A stretch of DNA of 64,000 bases from positions 248,001 to 312,000 of the forward strand of contig NZ_VSLZ01000003.1 of NCBI RefSeq assembly GCF_010747475.1, written 5' to 3'. The DNA comes from Halorussus sp. MSC15.2. Lineage in GTDB: Archaea > Halobacteriota > Halobacteria > Halobacteriales > Haladaptataceae. How positions within the stretch are numbered: position 1 is the first letter of the stretch; each line of letters begins with the position of its first letter. The notes beneath the pieces are model-generated. The model was not told the origin of the DNA, did no database searches, and saw only the letters and a program-made list of their open reading frames with translations. Below, one piece after another: positions 42,186 through 50,209 of the stretch. The position numbers were made by a program, and so were the translations under genes.

Positions 42186-42827
42186 ATGCTCGTTCTCGGA
42201 GACGCCCACGCCGACGACCCCGACAATCGGCGCGCGCTGTTCGCCGCCTATCGGGACGCCGACGCGGAGGTGGCATTGCAGTTGGGCGACCTACTCTACT
42301 ACGACCTGCCGATTCCCACGTACTTCATCGCCGGTAACAACGAGGACTTCGACACCATCGACGCGCTTCGACACGGCCGCCTCGACAGTTCCAACGTCAC
42401 GAACGCCTTCCTGCTGTCGGACGAAGCGGTCGAAATCGACGGCCTCCGAATCGCCGGTCTCTGCGGTAACTACGCGCCGACGCAGTTCGAGCGCCCCCGT
42501 CCGAACCTGCAGGGCGAGCGCAGGCGACACTTCGTCCGGGGGGACGTGGAGCGTCTGAAGACCGTCGAGGATGTGGACGTGCTGTTGACCCACGAAGCGC
42601 CCCACGGCCTGCCGGTCGCGGAGTCCTACGAGGTCGGTTGCGAACACGTGGACGGACTGCTGGAGGCGCTCGAACCCGACCTGTGTCTGGTCGGCCACCA
42701 CCACGAACACGCCGAGACCACCTACGGTGACACCCGCGTCGTGAGCGTGGCCTCCGTCGAGAAACGTTACTATCGACTCGACCCCGAGACGCTGGAGTTG
42801 ACCTCGTACCCGACGCCGTCGGCGTAA
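42186..42827 (+). CDS. Calcineurin-like metallophosphoesterase (copy 1)
   Basis: The 213-residue enzyme has the metal-ligand motifs GDAHAD (D6, H8), LGDLLYYD, GNNED, THEAPHG and GHHHEH. It would hydrolyse a phosphoester in the cytoplasm; the substrate is unknown. A second copy of exactly the same length lies inverted at 48639, with a 29-residue identical run around VRGDVERLKTVEDVDVLL. At the nucleotide level 60 consecutive bases (42512-42571) are identical to the other copy. This gene borders the AT-richer island. Confidence 0.9.
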   Translation: MLVLGDAHADDPDNRRALFAAYRDADAEVALQLGDLLYYDLPIPTYFIAGNNEDFDTIDALRHGRLDSSNVTNAFLLSDEAVEIDGLRIAGLCGNYAPTQFERPRPNLQGERRRHFVRGDVERLKTVEDVDVLLTHEAPHGLPVAESYEVGCEHVDGLLEALEPDLCLVGHHHEHAETTYGDTRVVSVASVEKRYYRLDPETLELTSYPTPSA

Positions 42828-42929
42828 GGCGTCCTGACTCTGCCGATACTTCTCTGTTCTCCTTGGATTCCGTATCGCTGTAGGGGCACCGTTTCTCTGA
42901 ACCGAGAGGGCGTCGGCCAGCGCCGGCCC

Positions 42930-44198
42930 TCAGCGGTCTAAATCGAAGTCTTCGGCGACGCACTGTGCGGCCCTCCGACCGCTCGCCATCGCGGCGTTGA
43001 GCGACGAGGTGTCGGTGTACTCGCCCGCGAGGTAGACCGGACCGTCGGGCGCGCGCACGTCGGGCAGTCGGTCGTGGAGGCCCGGCGGTTGGGCGAACTG
43101 CGCGAACTCGATGCGACTGGTGTGGAGCGGTTCGAGGTCGAGGCGACGCTCGGGGTACCACGAGTCCAGCGCCCGGGCCGTGCGCTCGGCGAGGGCCTCG
43201 TCGTCCTCGTCGGGCACGCCGAGGTAAGTCGCACTCAGGAGGTTGCGGTCCTCCGGCGCGTACTCGGGCGCGACCGCCGAGAGTTGGGCGACGTGGTTCG
43301 GCGCGGACGAGTCGGCGTTGAGCAGGAGTCGCGCGCCCGCGTCGAGTTCCGGCCCGTCGAAGGCGTAGTACTGGGTGACACAGCCCTTGGCGTCGGTGGG
43401 AATCGACTCGACGCCGGTCAACTCCCGGGCCTGCTTGGGGTCGGTGGCGACCACCACGGCGTCGGCGGTGGTCGAGTCCCTGCCGAGTTCGATTCGGGGG
43501 TCGGTCGCGCTCGGGTCGAGGTCGGTCACCGTCTCGTCCATCACGAGGTCGGCCCCGGACTCGCGCGCCGACCCGGCCAGTTGCTCGGCTATCGCGCCCA
43601 TCCCGCGGGCCGGAACCGCGATGTGGCCGACGGTCAGCATCTTGAAAGTGTACTCGAACACCCGCTTCGAGGTGCCGAGACTCCGGTCGAGGGTGATGCC
43701 GCCGTAGAACGGGGCGGCGAAGTTCGTCACGAACTTCTCGGAGAACCCCCGGTCGCGGAGGTACTCGCGGGTAGTCCGGTCCGGACCGCCGGCCATCTCG
43801 CGGTCGGACTTCTCGGCGAGTTCCCGCCGGAGTCGGAGCACCCGTAGCTTGTCGCGCACGGTCACGTCCCGATTGAGGAGCGTCTCCAGCGCGGCGTCCA
43901 CGTCGCGGAAGGGGTCGGCGAGGGTCGAGCGCTCGCCCGGTCGGGCCACCACCGCGCCGGGTTTGAACTGCCGGAGGTCGAGCGCGTCGTAGTCGAGTTC
44001 CCGCCGCGCCGCCGGGTAGGCGGTGAACAGCACCTGAAACCCGCGGTCGAAGACGAACCCGTTCCTGCGAACCGAACGCACCCGCCCGCCGGGGTCGTGG
44101 TGGCGTTCGTAGAGTCGCACGTCCGCGCCCGCGTCGGCGAGGTGGCGCGCCGCGACCAATCCGGCGAGTCCACCGCCAGCGACGACGACTTCGGTCAT
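42930..44198 (-). CDS. FAD-dependent oxidoreductase (phytoene desaturase-like/amine oxidase superfamily)
   Basis: The 422-residue protein begins with an FAD-binding Rossmann motif (VVVAGGGLAGLVAARHLADAG, G8 to G13) and the ERHHDPGGRVRS second motif. The C-terminal FAD-contact segment reads GPVYLAGEYTDTSSLNAAMASG. Overall it resembles the CrtI/protoporphyrinogen-oxidase superfamily; the reaction is not clear. Haloarchaea hold several such proteins, some acting on carotenoids or isoprenoid lipids. ATG 44198 starts the typical MTEVVVAGGG. It is convergent with the phosphoesterase. Confidence 0.87.
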   Translation of the reverse strand: MTEVVVAGGGLAGLVAARHLADAGADVRLYERHHDPGGRVRSVRRNGFVFDRGFQVLFTAYPAARRELDYDALDLRQFKPGAVVARPGERSTLADPFRDVDAALETLLNRDVTVRDKLRVLRLRRELAEKSDREMAGGPDRTTREYLRDRGFSEKFVTNFAAPFYGGITLDRSLGTSKRVFEYTFKMLTVGHIAVPARGMGAIAEQLAGSARESGADLVMDETVTDLDPSATDPRIELGRDSTTADAVVVATDPKQARELTGVESIPTDAKGCVTQYYAFDGPELDAGARLLLNADSSAPNHVAQLSAVAPEYAPEDRNLLSATYLGVPDEDDEALAERTARALDSWYPERRLDLEPLHTSRIEFAQFAQPPGLHDRLPDVRAPDGPVYLAGEYTDTSSLNAAMASGRRAAQCVAEDFDLDR

Positions 44199-44294
44199 GG
44201 TCCGGCGTTCGGCCGCGCGCCACAAAGTCTCTCCGTTCCGAGAGGTGGCCCGTCGCGGAAACGTATAAGGAGCGGGTCGTCGTAGCCCGGTCGC

Positions 44295-44552
44295 ATGACA
44301 CGGCAGGTCAAACTCAGCCGCATCGAGTCCGCGCTCTCGGAACTCTCCTACCCCGTGAGTCGGGACGAGGCCGCCAGCGAGTTCGAGGACGTGACACTCA
44401 CGCACGCCAACGGGGAGTTGAATCTCGGGGACCTCGTCGCCGACACGTCGGCCGAGGAGTACGAGTCGGTCGAGGACCTCTCGACCGAAATCGAGAACGC
44501 CTTGCCGCGGGACGCCGTGGGCGAACCGTATCAGTCGGAAGGTGAAGGGTAA
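44295..44552 (+). CDS. DUF5789 family protein (second copy)
   Basis: The 85-residue acidic protein shows the DUF5789 pattern: VKLSRIESALSELSYPVSRDEA, then ELNLGDLVADTSAEEYESVEDLSTEI. A first family member lies at 11257. The acidic tail (EPYQSEGEG) is variable. Function is unknown. It precedes tfs by 43 bases, but tfs has its own TATA-like box, so a shared transcript is uncertain. Confidence 0.8.
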   Translation: MTRQVKLSRIESALSELSYPVSRDEAASEFEDVTLTHANGELNLGDLVADTSAEEYESVEDLSTEIENALPRDAVGEPYQSEGEG

Positions 44553-44561
44553 AGCACGACG

Positions 44562-44568
44562 CTTAACT
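44562..44568 (+). promoter_or_regulatory. TATA-like box of tfs
   Basis: CTTAACT lies 28-34 bases before ATG 44596. The in-frame ATG at 44542 lies upstream of this box and is not used here. Confidence 0.45.
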
Positions 44569-44595
44569 TACCGCGTCGGCTACGGCGTGACAATA

Positions 44596-44913
44596 ATGGA
44601 GTTCTGTGACGAGTGCGGTTCGATGATGAAAGCCGAGGACGAACTGTGGGTCTGCGGAAGCTGCGGCAACAAGACGCCGAAGGACCCGGAGGCCAACTAC
44701 GTCGTGACCGAAGACCAAGAGGCCAGCGAGGTCATCGAGACCAACAAGGGCGACGAGGAGAGCGCGCTTCCGACCACCGACGCACACTGTCCCGAGTGCG
44801 GGAACGACCGCGCCCGATGGTACATGCAACAGATTCGCGCGGCGGACGAGAGCGAGACGCGCTTCTTCATCTGCACCGAGTGCGAACACAAGTGGCGCGA
44901 AGACGACAACTAG
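44596..44913 (+). CDS. tfs: Transcription factor S (TFIIS/RPA12-like)
   Basis: TFS rescues stalled RNA polymerase by inducing transcript cleavage. The 105-residue protein has two zinc ribbons: C4, C7, C20, C23 (N-terminal) and C65, C68, C93, C96 (C-terminal), with the catalytic acidic pair D84-E85 in the tip loop (RAADESETRFF). Start ATG 44596 gives the usual MEFCDECGSMM. It ends tail to tail with the formyltransferase-like gene; the two stop codons share the palindrome CTAG. Confidence 0.95.
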   Translation: MEFCDECGSMMKAEDELWVCGSCGNKTPKDPEANYVVTEDQEASEVIETNKGDEESALPTTDAHCPECGNDRARWYMQQIRAADESETRFFICTECEHKWREDDN

Positions 44914-45755
44914 AACCGCTTTTCGACGTCGTTCGTCGAGAATCTGGACGTACTACCCCACGACCGCCGAACTCGGCCCTTCCCCTCCTTGACGACGTAC
45001 TTCAACACGTCGCCGCCCTCCGGGAGCGAGTAGAGGTCGCCGAGTTCGTCGGGCGACCGGGGTTCCACGCCGCGCGAGACGTTCCCGATGCCCTTCACCA
45101 GCACGTCGTCGGAGACCGCGAAGAGGCGTCGCCGGACGCCGGACCACGTCGGGGCGTCGGCGATGTCCACCGGTTCGTACGCGACGATTTCCCCGCCGTC
45201 GAGCGTCTCCGAGAGTTTCTGCAGGGTCACGCCGGCGGTGTCCTCGTCGTGGAGGTACTCCCAGAACCCCGAGGGCATCCCGCGATACTCCCGGAGGTCG
45301 CCGTGGTGGAAGCTCAGGACGCCGTGGTCGGGCGCGTCGAGCACGTCGCCCTTGAGGATGCCGAAGCCGAACCGGACGGCGACGTCGGCCTCGCCGACCG
45401 TCTCGACCGCGTGGTCGGACAGGACGTTGCCGAAGTCGGGCGCGGGGTCGGGTTCGACCGCCAGCGTCTCGGGGTCGCCCAGTCGAGCGATGTCGGCCAC
45501 GTCTCGCGGTTCGCGGTACGCCGGCCGCTCGGTGAACTGGAACGCCGCGCCGACGGGCGTCCAGAGGGGGTACTCCCGCACTCGGTCGAGATAGTGGCCC
45601 AGACCGCCGTCGCTCCCGGCGACCGACCCTGTACTCCGGACGACGTGGCTGACCTCTGCGTCGGTTCGGGCGAGCATCGCCTCGACGGCGCTGGCCTGCC
45701 ACTCCGGAACGTCGGTACCGCGGACTAACAGCGCGACTTCGAGCGAATCGGACAT
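44910..45755 (-). CDS. Formyltransferase-like protein
   Basis: The 281-residue protein carries a formyl_trans_N-type fold (PurN/Fmt/ArnA-like): ADVAVRFGFGILKGDVLDA, HGVLSFHHGDLREYRGMPSGFWEYLHDE (read HGVLSFHHGDLR) and AGVTLQKLSETLDGGEIVAYE. In place of the usual HPSLLP the motif reads SFHHGDLREYRG. An Asp/Arg/Ser-rich C terminus follows. It may formylate a sugar, an amino compound or a tRNA, but no partner identifies the substrate. It overlaps the tfs stop. Confidence 0.75.
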   Translation of the reverse strand: MSDSLEVALLVRGTDVPEWQASAVEAMLARTDAEVSHVVRSTGSVAGSDGGLGHYLDRVREYPLWTPVGAAFQFTERPAYREPRDVADIARLGDPETLAVEPDPAPDFGNVLSDHAVETVGEADVAVRFGFGILKGDVLDAPDHGVLSFHHGDLREYRGMPSGFWEYLHDEDTAGVTLQKLSETLDGGEIVAYEPVDIADAPTWSGVRRRLFAVSDDVLVKGIGNVSRGVEPRSPDELGDLYSLPEGGDVLKYVVKEGKGRVRRSWGSTSRFSTNDVEKRF

Positions 45756-45838
45756 GGAGTTGTCGTCGTCAGGACGCGCCCAATCGGCTTTGTTATGCGG
45801 CGACTGACGCTCGCAGGTGTCGCCTACGGAAAAACAGG

Positions 45839-45852
45839 CCGCCCTTGGGCGG
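45839..45852 (-). terminator. GC hairpin downstream of trmI
   Basis: CCGCCC and GGGCGG form a 6-bp stem around TT, about 60 bases after the trmI stop on the minus strand. A candidate transcription end; no T run is attached. Confidence 0.3.
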
Positions 45853-45859
45853 GCGGCGT

Positions 45860-45874
45860 CCGGCGATTCGCCGG
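45860..45874. repeat. Perfect 15-bp palindrome downstream of trmI
   Basis: CCGGCGA-T-TCGCCGG is a perfect inverted repeat with a one-base centre, next to the hairpin at 45839-45852. It could help to end transcription or bind a dimeric protein. Confidence 0.35.
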
Positions 45875-45910
45875 GGAGATGTCGAAACGTCGGCCGGGCG
45901 TGTCACTGAC

Positions 45911-46651
45911 TCAGGGCCGACGTGCGAACGTCAAGTATCCGGTGTGACCGACCCCCGCGGTGGACGGCCGCGAGCCTCGGTCGTCGAAGTCCATCCGACG
46001 CTGGATGGTTTCGAGGGTCTCCACGTCGGCGAGACCCGCCTCGCGGGCCGACTCCACGACCTCACGGGTGTGTTCCACGAACGGCGAGTAGACCGCGACG
46101 AACCCGCCCCGGACCAGCAGGTCCGGCGCGTGAGCGACGACCTCGGGCGCGTCCTCGGTGTCGAGGGTCAGCACGTCGAACTCGCCGAGCGCGTCGCCCT
46201 CGCTCGCGTCGGCAATTTCATCGGTCACGTCGCCGACGTGCACGTCCACTCGGTCGGCGACGTCTGCGAGTTCCATGTTCCCGCGGGCCACCTCGGCGAA
46301 CTCGGGGTCGCGCTCGAAGGTGGTCACGTTCGCGCCCATCCGGCCGAGATAGCCCGAGAGGACGCCCGTCCCGGTTCCCGCGTCCAGCACGCGGTCGCCG
46401 CTGGCGACGCCGGTGTGACCGACGATGAGACCCACGTCACGGGGCATCATCGGCGCGCCGGTGCGCTCGAAGTGGTTGAACAGGTCCGGACCGCGCAGGG
46501 CGCGGACCTCGAACGGTTCGCCGAGGTGGGACTCCAGCGTCTGACCGGGTTCGACGTCCTCGGGAACGTCGACGACGCCGAGGTCGGTCTGGAGTTCCTC
46601 GCCCGGTTCTCGCAGGTACTCCCGGTCGCCGTGGACCAGCAGGACCGTCAC
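45911..46651 (-). CDS. trmI: tRNA (adenine-N1)-methyltransferase, TrmI family
   Basis: TrmI methylates N1 of adenine 58 (and 57 in archaea) in the tRNA T-loop using SAM. The 246-residue protein starts with GTG, overlapping the nac stop (GTGA). The N-terminal beta domain is followed by GAPMMPRDVGLIVGHTG and the SAM motif VLDAGTGTGVLSGYLG (about 96-111), then VHVGDVTDEI and DVLTLDTEDAPE. The C-terminal GHTGYLTFARR completes the fold. The nac-trmI coupling recurs in archaea. Confidence 0.9.
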   Translation of the reverse strand: MTVLLVHGDREYLREPGEELQTDLGVVDVPEDVEPGQTLESHLGEPFEVRALRGPDLFNHFERTGAPMMPRDVGLIVGHTGVASGDRVLDAGTGTGVLSGYLGRMGANVTTFERDPEFAEVARGNMELADVADRVDVHVGDVTDEIADASEGDALGEFDVLTLDTEDAPEVVAHAPDLLVRGGFVAVYSPFVEHTREVVESAREAGLADVETLETIQRRMDFDDRGSRPSTAGVGHTGYLTFARRP

Positions 46652-47040
46652 TGTAGCCGCTCGACGGCGGCCGCGAGGTCGCCGTCGGTGGCTTCCAGCG
46701 CTTCGCGGGCGTCGTCTTCGCTCGCTCCGGCCTTCTGAGCGACGATTTCCACGTCCGCGTCGGGGATGCCCCCGCTCCCGTCGCTGTCGTCGCCGGACTC
46801 GACCGCGGTAGTTCCGCCGGCGTCGCCCTCGGTGGTCCGGGGTTCGCCGACGACCTGATAGGTCTCCTGCCCGCGGGCGTCCATCACGGTGATGTCGGGG
46901 TTGTCGAACACCAGTTTCTCGCCGTCGCTCTTGGTGATGACGACCTCTTCGGCGTCGAGTTCGTCCACGTCGATACCCATCTGCTTCATCATCTGTTGCA
47001 TCTTGCGGGGATCGAGTCCCCCGCCGCCTCCTCCGAACAT
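46648..47040 (-). CDS. nac: Nascent polypeptide-associated complex protein (NAC)
   Basis: Archaeal NAC is a homodimeric chaperone that binds nascent chains at the ribosome exit. The 130-residue protein has a Gly-rich start (MFGGGGGGLDPRKMQQMMKQ), the NAC domain (EEVVITKSDGEKLVF and DITVMDARGQETYQVVGEP) and a C-terminal UBA domain (VEIVAQKAGASEDDAREALEA). An acidic Gly/Asp/Ser linker (about 75-95) joins them. A CTTATCC box at 47065-47070 (minus) is 25-30 bases before the ATG. Confidence 0.95.
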   Translation of the reverse strand: MFGGGGGGLDPRKMQQMMKQMGIDVDELDAEEVVITKSDGEKLVFDNPDITVMDARGQETYQVVGEPRTTEGDAGGTTAVESGDDSDGSGGIPDADVEIVAQKAGASEDDAREALEATDGDLAAAVERLQ

Positions 47041-47064
47041 ACGTGAAGCGTCGGAACGCGAGGG

Positions 47065-47070
47065 GATAAG
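47065..47070 (-). promoter_or_regulatory. TATA box of nac-trmI
   Basis: CTTATC on the minus strand lies 25-30 bases before the nac ATG at 47040. Confidence 0.5.
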
Positions 47071-47172
47071 CGTGTTGGAGCGAGTCGAAAACGGAGTCGG
47101 GCGAAGCCACGGAAGACGGTCGAGAACGGTGTCGATACGCTCGTAGAACTGGGATTCGGAGCGACGGACGAA

Positions 47173-47658
47173 TCAGTCGGCGTCGTCGCCCGCGCCCTCG
47201 CGGACCATCACGGCCATCCCGGAGTCGAAGTCGCCCATCGCGTCGGCAGAGAGTTCGGCCCGGCCGACCGCGAGCAGCGACCCGTCCTCGTGGACGACGA
47301 CAACCTCGTCGCCGGGTCGGACTTCCGGACCGGCCGCGGTGACGAACTTCGCGAAGACGTTCTTGCCGTCGCGGACGAACGGTTCGCTCTCGTCGCCGAC
47401 CACGACTCGACCCGCGGGCGCGTCAAGCGCGGCAGCGACCCGGCGGCCGCCTTCCAGTCCGAGGGTGAATCGGCCGTCGGTCCCGTACGTCACGACTCGA
47501 CCGGCGTCGCCGACGACCTGCTGTGGCCGTCCCGACGAGGACCGCTTGACTTCGGGGTCCTCGCTCTCGGGGAACAGCGTCTCGCCGACGCCCGACCCGA
47601 ACTGGTAGTCGGCAATCGTGCGGAGTCGGGGGAGGTCGTCCGTCTCTCCGGAACTCAT
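47173..47658 (-). CDS. PUA domain-containing protein
   Basis: The 161-residue protein has an N-terminal segment (LPRLRTIADYQFGSGVGETLFP, read LRTIADYQFG) like pre-PUA domains of archaeosine transglycosylase relatives, then a PUA domain (GRFTLGLEGGRRVAAALDAP, FAKFVTAAGPEVRPGDEVVVV). PUA domains bind structured RNA, mainly tRNA or rRNA. It precedes nac-trmI on the same strand with 132 bases between, so an RNA-modification role fits but is not proven. ATG 47658 is used because the upstream in-frame extension is basic and unlike the family. Confidence 0.85.
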   Translation of the reverse strand: MSSGETDDLPRLRTIADYQFGSGVGETLFPESEDPEVKRSSSGRPQQVVGDAGRVVTYGTDGRFTLGLEGGRRVAAALDAPAGRVVVGDESEPFVRDGKNVFAKFVTAAGPEVRPGDEVVVVHEDGSLLAVGRAELSADAMGDFDSGMAVMVREGAGDDAD

Positions 47659-47827
47659 TTGCCGGACGTTCGCGTCGCCCGGCGAAAAGCCTTCGTTCTT
47701 CGGTCGGTCCGCGGGCGCGGAGACTCGTTCGAGACCGACGCGCCCCATGGTACTAGATAACATCATCCTTGACATCCGACGTCAATTTAACTATTAATCA
47801 TCTTGTATTCCGGGGACTACGGTTTGA

Positions 47828-47834
47828 TTTATTA
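47828..47834 (+). promoter_or_regulatory. TATA box of the 56-residue membrane protein
   Basis: TTTATTA lies 27-33 bases before ATG 47861 and sets the start of this very small gene. Confidence 0.55.
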
Positions 47835-47860
47835 CCTTGGAGCGGCTACGGACCACCACG

Positions 47861-48031
47861 ATGAAAGCAAAGCTCGGCGTCGCACTGCTGCTCGTTGCCG
47901 GTGCCGCCATCTTCGCCGTCGCCAGCCAGCAAACGTTCACGACCTACGTCGTCTCCGCCATCGCGGTCCTCGGTCTCGCGGCCGGGGCGCTCCTGAGCGG
48001 AATCGGCGGCGAAGAAGGTCGCCCGGTCTGA
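47861..48031 (+). CDS. Very small two-helix membrane protein
   Basis: The 56-residue protein consists of two hydrophobic helices (LGVALLLVAGAAIFAVAS, residues 5-22, and YVVSAIAVLGLAAGALLSG, about 31-49) with a short acidic tail (GGEEGRPV). The start rests on the TATA box at 47828-47834. Such hairpin proteins are common in haloarchaea and often of unknown function. It is convergent with the NYN nuclease gene. Confidence 0.7.
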   Translation: MKAKLGVALLLVAGAAIFAVASQQTFTTYVVSAIAVLGLAAGALLSGIGGEEGRPV

Positions 48032-48047
48032 AAGACGCTCTTTTCGG

Positions 48048-48545
48048 TTACAGCAGGAACGTATCGGGTCGCTCGGACATGTCTATGAAGGTGTCGGCCG
48101 CCTGAATCAGTTCGTCGGACGTCGATTCCTCGAAGCTAGTGACTTCCGTCCGCACGCCCTCGTGGCGGAGGTGCGAACAGAGCCGCGAGAAGTCGCCGTC
48201 GCCCGTGCAGAGGATGACGGTATCGACGTGGTTGGCCAGCGTCACCGCGTCGAGGCTCATTCCGACGTCCCAGTCTGCCTTCTTCGACCCGTCGCCGAAC
48301 GTCTTGAGTTCCTTAATCTTCGTCTCGAATCCGATGTCGGCGAGCGCCTCGAAGAAGCGCTCCTCGTCCGGGCTATCCGCCTGAATTACGTACGCGATGG
48401 CTCGCGTGAGTTCCCGGTCCTGAACCGACTTTTCGAGGACCGCGGAGTAGTCGATGTTACGGCTGTAGACGCTCTGGGCCGTGTGGTAGAGATTTTGAGC
48501 GTCCGCGAGGACGGCGACCCGCTGGTTCGGGTGTATCTCGGTCAT
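48048..48545 (-). CDS. NYN domain protein (LabA/DUF88 family)
   Basis: The 165-residue protein is a PIN-like NYN ribonuclease fold: D15 in LADAQNLY, KKADWDVGMSLDAV with D91, D93 and D99, and CTGDGDFSRL with D116 and D118. These acidic residues would bind a metal for RNA cleavage. ATG 48545 follows a GATAAAAAG box (48569-48577, CTTTTTATC on the minus strand). Targets are unknown. It stands alone. Confidence 0.9.
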   Translation of the reverse strand: MTEIHPNQRVAVLADAQNLYHTAQSVYSRNIDYSAVLEKSVQDRELTRAIAYVIQADSPDEERFFEALADIGFETKIKELKTFGDGSKKADWDVGMSLDAVTLANHVDTVILCTGDGDFSRLCSHLRHEGVRTEVTSFEESTSDELIQAADTFIDMSERPDTFLL

Positions 48546-48568
48546 ACGCCAAGATTGGTACTCCCTAC

Positions 48569-48577
48569 GATAAAAAG
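48569..48577 (-). promoter_or_regulatory. TATA box of the NYN gene
   Basis: CTTTTTATC on the minus strand lies 24-32 bases before the ATG at 48545. Confidence 0.5.
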
Positions 48578-48638
48578 GTCCGCACAACCCCACCGCGGCG
48601 ATTCGCTCGCGGGGACCGACTCGACCGGAGACCGCCGT

Positions 48639-49280
48639 TCACTCCGCCGGTGTCTCGCGGTCGGACAGTTCGAGCGTCTCGGGGTCGAGTCGGTAGTAGC
48701 GCTCCCACGCGGGTGCGAGACTCACGACGCGGGTGTCACCGTAGGTGGACTCGGCGTGTTCGTGGTGGTGGCCGACCAGACACAGGTCGGGGTCGAGCGC
48801 CTCCAGCAGTTCGTCGATTCGGTCGCATCCGGCGTCGTAGCCGTAGTATATCAGGCCGTGGGCCGCTTCGTGGGTCAGCAACACGTCCACGTCCTCGACG
48901 GTCTTCAGACGCTCCACGTCCCCCCGGACGAAGTGTCGCCTGCGCTCGCCCGTCAGGTCGGCGCGCGACTCGTCGTACTTCGTCGGCGCGTAGTTGCCAG
49001 TCAGCCCCGCCACGCGCAGGCCCGCGACCTCGGCCGAAGTGCTAGCGAGCAGGTTCGCGTTCCGGACGGTCGTTCCCTCAGGGTCTTCGCCCGCCCGCAG
49101 GGCGTCGATGACGTCGAAGTTCTCGTTGTTGCCTCCGACGAAGTACGTGGGAATCGGCAGGTCGTAGTAGAGTAGGTCGCCGGTCTGGAGCGCGACGTCG
49201 TCGCCGGAATCGCGGTAGGCCGCGAGCAGCGCGCGCCGTTCGTCGGGGTCGTCGGCGTGGGCGTCTCCGAGGACGAGCAT
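48639..49280 (-). CDS. Calcineurin-like metallophosphoesterase (copy 2)
   Basis: This is the inverted near-copy of the gene at 42186, also 213 residues. It has the same motifs: GDAHAD, TGDLLYYD, GNNENFD, THEAAHG and GHHHEH. The loop after residue 65 and the region around 145 (IYYGYDAGC versus PVAESYEVGC) differ most. A 60-base block (48892-48951, reverse complement) is identical to 42512-42571 although its surroundings differ, which suggests gene conversion between the two. The substrate is unknown. Confidence 0.9.
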   Translation of the reverse strand: MLVLGDAHADDPDERRALLAAYRDSGDDVALQTGDLLYYDLPIPTYFVGGNNENFDVIDALRAGEDPEGTTVRNANLLASTSAEVAGLRVAGLTGNYAPTKYDESRADLTGERRRHFVRGDVERLKTVEDVDVLLTHEAAHGLIYYGYDAGCDRIDELLEALDPDLCLVGHHHEHAESTYGDTRVVSLAPAWERYYRLDPETLELSDRETPAE

Positions 49281-49410
49281 CGGTCGGTACTCGGTCGGAG
49301 CGAGGGTAAACGCTGTGGCTCGCGACCGAGGCACCGTGACTCGCGGCGGTGTCGGCGTCCCGTCGGTCCGCTCGAACCGCAATCAGTCGCTTGAGAGGAC
49401 GGGTAGGAAC

Positions 49411-50106
49411 TCAGAGTAGCCGACGGAACTCGCCCAGCGGCGGGAACGACAGCGTCTCCTCGCTCTCGTCGTCCCAGACCACCGGGCGGAGCGCGTCGGC
49501 GTCGGTCACGACCGGGGTCTGGAAGTCCCGCGCTCGCATCCCGTTGACGGTCGTCCCGGGCGCGAGGCGGTTGAACGCCGGGAGGACCACCACGTCCGCG
49601 CCGCGGAACGTCTCCGGCCCGAACAGCAGACAGGGGTGGCGCTTCCCCTCGATTTCGATGGCGGGATGGTCGTGGCCGACGACGTAGCGGGCCGCCTCGG
49701 CCGCCGGTTCGGCGTGACCGTGGTGGACGACGGTGTCGCCGACGCGGTACTCGTCGCGCGGGGCAATGCCCTCCGCGTCGAGGACCGAGTCCAGCATCGA
49801 GTCGTGATTGCCCCTGACCGCGACCAGTCGCGCCCCCGTCGCTTCGACTGTCTCGCGGAGCGCCGCCACGGTGTCGGCGACGCCCTCGGGGACCCGGTCG
49901 AAGGCGTGTAGCAGGTCGCCGGCGACGACGACTTCCCGGGGGTCGAACGCCGCCAGCAGGTCGGCCAGTCGCTCGGTCATGTCGGCGCGCTCGCCGAGGG
50001 GGAGTTCGACCGCCGAGGCGGCGTCGCGGCCGACGTGGAGGTCCGCGACCACCAGCGCGTCCTCGTCGAGGAGGTACACCGCCCTATCGCGGAACTGGGC
50101 GTCCAT
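49411..50106 (-). CDS. Metallophosphoesterase, archaeal SbcD-related type
   Basis: The 231-residue protein has all metallophosphoesterase motifs: VADLHVG, VVAGDLLHAFD, VRGNHDSM and VGHDHPAIE with HHGHAEP between. It belongs to the group of small archaeal SbcD-like phosphoesterases that often lie near DNA helicase or ligase genes; here no helicase is adjacent. It is unrelated at detailed level to the two twin phosphoesterases nearby. ATG 50106 gives the typical MDAQFRDRAVYL start. Confidence 0.87.
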   Translation of the reverse strand: MDAQFRDRAVYLLDEDALVVADLHVGRDAASAVELPLGERADMTERLADLLAAFDPREVVVAGDLLHAFDRVPEGVADTVAALRETVEATGARLVAVRGNHDSMLDSVLDAEGIAPRDEYRVGDTVVHHGHAEPAAEAARYVVGHDHPAIEIEGKRHPCLLFGPETFRGADVVVLPAFNRLAPGTTVNGMRARDFQTPVVTDADALRPVVWDDESEETLSFPPLGEFRRLL

Positions 50107-50209
50107 TGACGCGTGGTTGGGGCGCGTCGGTCTTCCGGGTTGCGGTCCACCGGAGGTGTCCGTCCGACGGTCGGAACAGCCCCGGCGAGACCGTCTCGAC
50201 CTACCGCGC

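Noticed and set aside
39452-42186. Insertion sequence or integrase at the edges of the AT-richer island
   Set aside because: No transposase, integrase, terminal inverted repeats or target duplication could be seen; transfer is inferred from composition only.
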